Assembly: GCA_022749755.1 (NCBI GenBank) | Contig: CM040440.1 | Span: 52,147-116,146, forward strand | Reading direction: 5' to 3' | DNA length: 64,000 nt | Source of the DNA: Azadirachta indica | Lineage: Eukaryota > Streptophyta > Magnoliopsida > Sapindales > Meliaceae | Part shown: one piece after another, positions 60,660 to 64,000 of the stretch | Position numbering within the stretch: the first letter of the stretch is position 1 | Layout of the letters: each line of letters starts with the position of its first letter | Made by a program: the position numbers and the translations under genes | Notes under the pieces: generated by a model | The model's input: only the letters and a program-made list of their open reading frames with translations | What the model was told of the DNA's origin: nothing | The model's database searches: none

Positions 60660-62427
60660 CTTATTTAATCCAAAATTTTTTTTCGAAAGAATATTATTGG
60701 CCACCTCATCTAACCATACCAACGTGGCCTTCTTGGTCACCCAGTGGCTGTGAAGTACCACGCAGCAGAATAAAACGATGAAGTTAAGCCTCCATATCAT
60801 CTGCACAAATAAGGTTCACAGTTGGAGGGCAGTTTAACGAGGGGCAGAACTCAAAAGAAGCAATCTTAGATGTTTAGGGATCTACATACCTGTGCAAACC
60901 TAGCAAGACTGAAATTCTCTGTGGTTGTAGTAATCTGAGAAGTTACCAAATCCAGGTCATTGTATGCAGCAATAAGAACTAGAAGTGCATTATTAATTTT
61001 CTGTCACAGCAAAGTTATGGAGAAGCCTAACCGGCATATGTTGAAAGTGCTTCATGTTGTACATCTGACACAAGGTTTTACATGCAACCTTACAAAATCC
61101 AAAAAAGAAAGCTTTTCAAGCTATAAAGATGGGAAGAGTGCTTTAAATAAATAATGTGTTCCAAGACAATATACTCTGGAGATAACGCTCAAATAAACTA
61201 GCCAAGTATATAGATGAAGTATGCTAGCCAAAAAGGCAAATGGAACAAACATACGAGTAGTGACAAATCTGCATCCAACCTTTCCCCACTCTCAGTTTGA
61301 TTGCTATCCACTGTAAGTATGGATTTTCCTGAGAATGGTGACTTATTATGATATAGCTTGAGTGAAGTTACTGCAGAAACAATGAAGAGAAGAAAGTAGA
61401 GAAATAAGAAAAGATCTCAAATTGTAACTCTGCAAAGGCAGAAGTTGGTTAAGAAGATAATCTAATCAGCAATCCATATAATATATGTATATATATATAT
61501 TTACTTATTTATTTATAGTTATAGTTATAGTTACAGTTACATGAAGGTTTGGAAGGCATATAATTATCGATGAGACACTGGTTTCCCTTTCAATGCAATT
61601 TGTTGAATTAGGAATGCAGATCAGACAAATGATTAGATTTCATGGGTAATTCAGATGCACCTTTCCTTGTTAGGAACATGTTCATAAATAATTCGGGAAG
61701 CAAAGCATCACACAGACAGATCCAAATACATTTCAATAGAATTACTGCAGTGAAATCAAAAGACAATAGGAAATATGCATTTGTGTATGCTTGTTGAGTG
61801 TTTCAAACTTCAATTAATATTTATGTACAACTAAATATTCCTCATGTAATCAAAGTTCTAAATTTCTCTTTAACCAACAAATAAATTCACTTTTAAGGTT
61901 TGGAGTGCATAAAGAACTGGAAAAAGAGACATCACGTGTAAAAAGTGTGCCAGAATAGCACCAAATTTAGATCTGTCAAACAGATAGAAAAGACAAAGTG
62001 AGTTAAATTCTAATTTGCTGATACAAATCATAAAAATAAAATATTTACAAAATCAAAGAAATGATAATGATCCACTTACATAGCTCTATGGGTCAATTGA
62101 TTGTCAATCAAGAATGAGTCATCCAACTTAAGAAATTGACACGCAAGATACACACACAAGTAAATTCAAGCAAAAGAATAAATCAATAATCAGTCACTAA
62201 CAATGAAAAAAAAAAGGCCACGGTATCAATCAATGGCAGTCTTTAAAAAACCTGAAAATAGTAGAAGATGTGGACAAGCTCCAAGCTTTCAGAGAAGCTG
62301 AATGAAAACCTCCACCTTCTAATAAAACAGCTCTATCATCTTCTTTCACAGTCCCATCTCCCACACCTACTTCAACCAAATTGATATCAGAATGCCTACT
62401 AACAGAACTAGTAACTTCAGTGAAGTA
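60660..62427 (-). pseudogene. RWA: REDUCED WALL ACETYLATION (RWA, CAS1-type O-acetyltransferase) gene fragment
   Basis: RWA proteins are multi-pass Golgi membrane proteins needed for acetylation of cell-wall polysaccharides. Four minus-strand exons are visible. 62,427-62,252 encodes SVSRHSDINLVEVGVGDG and KEDDRAVLLEGGGFHSAS; the family has RHSDVNLVE and KEDDKALL. 61,370-61,255 includes [20 protein letters not shown], where the family has KSPFSGK. 60,978-60,890 ends TENFSLARFAQ. From 60,800 the frame reads MIWRLNFIVLFCCVVLHSHW; the family has DFSLARFAQMMWRLNF. Splice-like AG/GT borders match each piece. The exon for the membrane segment between RHSD and KSPFSGK, the first exon and everything after HSHW are missing or unrecognisable, and the protein after NQTE departs from the family. 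It is most likely a pseudogene. Confidence 0.75.
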
Positions 62428-63764
62428 CTATAAAAAATATTCGAAAGCAGTTTTATTGACCCAAACCCATCTAAAAGCAAACTAAATTCTTGTTTAAACT
62501 TCATGATCTATGCCATTTCACTTCCACATTATGTCCTATATGTATAAAAATTAACCACACATGAAATTTATCAAAACCAGGTGAAAGTACATATCAATTG
62601 TTATGAGCATGTATACATTCAAATCCACAACATATGCATAAACACTTTAGTTGGCAATGAAGTTTTCTTGTACCACAAATGCTCAGCATAAATCCAAGTG
62701 ATAAGTTGATAACTACAGGGACTAATCCAGGAAAAAATGGACCTGCAAATTTCATTAAAACACCAAAACATAACAATGTTGAACAAGAACATGATATGCA
62801 AGAAAAAAGAAACTTAAAAATGATGATGCATCGTTTACCAAATTCAGGGAGTATAAGACTAGAGATTGTCATTTTTGGCAAAACCAAATTCAAATGGATG
62901 CAACTGACCCAACACATATTTCACTTTGATAATCAACTGGCTGAAACAATGCAAGATCTTATTTGAATCTGGAAACTCTCGATAAAGCTGAGGTTTGATC
63001 CGGATTTCATCAACAAGAGAATTAAGAATTGTGTATGTAGAAAACCTTGGAACAAGTTCATATACAATCACAAATTCATAATGATAATAAAATTCCTCCA
63101 TGAAAAAAATTGGCAAGCCTTTAATGGCACCTTTTGTCAAATTGATACACTATGGTATAATTACTTAGAAGAATAACTCTTTGCTAACATCTGAGGGATC
63201 TCGAGAGAAAAACTTCTTAAGCAACAGAATCTGCCTTTGCTATTCTGTTGTAGAACTTGGTATAAATCTACAAGCATGAAACCAGTACAAGTTGACCCAG
63301 AATCTTACAAGGTTTCTGAATATTTAGAATTTTTCCAATTTGGTGGAGTGTATGTGGGATTGACTAGAGATAACAAGGAATGCCTAACCACAAGCAGTTA
63401 AAGTATTGATTTTCAGGCACAGAACCGATCTGCATAGAGGATTGGCGTTTGGATATGCAAGTTTATGCGCAATGCCTTGATGCCTTGCTACTCCGCGCCT
63501 TTTATCTTCAATCACAAAGATGAAAGAAAGAAATTAGAGGACTGTATAGAATTGGTGTTTGGATATTTTAAAAGAAGACAAAAAGATCATGCTAAGTGCT
63601 TACTTCCACTGTACCTGACAATTGAAGCTGCATGCAGTTGCCCAGCTGAACGGTCTCACAGAAACTCTAGCGTTCAGTGTATAAAAATGTCTGTGAATTT
63701 TACCGATAGCTGGCTAATTTGTCCAAGTGCTTGGCTTCTAGAGTAACATCAAACTCTCAAGTGA
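62428..63764. other. Region between RWA fragment and PPR gene
   Basis: No coding exon is recognised with confidence. It may include the lost 5' part of the RWA copy and the 3' untranslated region of the PPR gene to the right. The open frames on both strands (for example 62,594-62,917 and 63,465-63,746) lack family motifs. Confidence 0.35.
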
Positions 63765-64000
63765 TTACTCGTTAGCCATGATATCATCCAGAATATAAAC
63801 TGGCCCCAAATGACCTAAACTGGTAAATAAACTCCGGACTAGCAAATTCCATGTGGCAAAGTTGGGGCAGATTCCTTCATTTATCATCTTCTGAAGATAA
63901 ACAAAGGCTTCGTCAATGCCAATCTGATTGCAAATCCCCCATAAGAGACTAGTATATGAGATTACATCTGGATTCCACTCTCCACTTGCTTTAATTCCAT
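63765..64000 (-). CDS. 3' end of a P-class PPR protein gene (partial)
   Basis: The minus strand is open from the window edge to TAA at 63,767-63,765. It encodes about 77 residues including EWNPDVISYTSLLWGICNQI, DEAFVYLQKMINEGICPNFA and TWNLLVRSLFTSLGHLGPVY, then ends DDIMANE. These are two typical PPR units plus a short tail: PDVISYTSLLWGIC and PNFATWNLLVRSL show the characteristic helix pattern. The gene continues beyond the window. It is a different PPR gene from the EMB1025-like copies. Its paralogue identity and intactness cannot be judged. Confidence 0.85.
   Translation of the reverse strand, partial: GIKASGEWNPDVISYTSLLWGICNQIGIDEAFVYLQKMINEGICPNFATWNLLVRSLFTSLGHLGPVYILDDIMANE

Noticed and set aside
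63465..63746. 93-codon plus-strand frame
   Set aside because: It lies just downstream of the PPR stop on the opposite strand, without motifs; more likely 3' flanking sequence.
1..64000. CRISPR arrays, bacterial operons, rRNA or tRNA genes
   Set aside because: None seen. The regular repeats present are transposon or tandem repeats of a plant nuclear genome, and no cloverleaf tRNA or rRNA landmark was recognised.

Overview
The window is AT-rich nuclear DNA from a flowering plant, most likely a eudicot. The evidence is multi-exon genes with GT-AG introns, an intronless CAT-type amino-acid permease, an EMB1025-type PPR protein, ZAR1-like CC-NB-ARC-LRR genes, REDUCED WALL ACETYLATION exons and Copia and Mutator-like transposons. 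I cannot name the species from sequence alone; a woody rosid such as Citrus is a guess.

Layout. (1) 1-4.7 kb: a transposon-littered flank, then an intact cationic amino-acid transporter (+). (2) 5.1-18.4 kb and 47.0-53.3 kb: three tandem units, each made of an EMB1025-like PPR gene plus a MOSC-domain (mARC-like) gene, all on the minus strand. Unit 1 keeps only the last ~55 codons of the PPR gene and a broken MOSC gene split by a 2.7 kb retroelement. Unit 2 has the only intact PPR gene but a broken MOSC gene. Unit 3 has the only intact MOSC gene (8 exons, 304 codons) but a badly damaged PPR gene. So one working copy of each gene survives, in different units. (3) 18.45-47.04 kb: a ~28.6 kb foreign block that sits inside exon 2 of the unit-2 MOSC gene, with the rest of that gene reappearing on the far side. 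The block is dominated by a ~25 kb imperfect palindrome with arms of ~7.3 kb (about 20,310-27,640 and 38,322-45,645) around a ~10.7 kb spacer. Each arm carries one ZAR1-like NLR gene at its outer end, transcribed away from the centre, and both NLRs are frameshifted in different places. The inner ~3.45 kb of the arms is nearly identical, while the outer, NLR-bearing part is clearly diverged. The spacer holds an old Copia element with a perfect 5-bp target duplication. (4) 53.3-60.6 kb: intergenic AT-rich DNA with a tandem ~250 bp repeat and a Mutator-like element with GC-richer cargo. (5) 60.7-64.0 kb: exons of a damaged RWA-type O-acetyltransferase gene and the 3' end of another P-class PPR gene, both on the minus strand.

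How it fits together: CAT moves cationic amino acids across a membrane, EMB1025-type PPR proteins act on organellar RNA, MOSC/mARC proteins are molybdenum-cofactor oxidoreductases and ZAR1-like NLRs are immune receptors. They are not one pathway. What links them here is genome dynamics: tandem duplication, insertion of an NLR block, inverted duplication, apparent arm homogenisation and repeated transposon insertion. All boundaries were read by eye; identities are described qualitatively because no alignment was computed.
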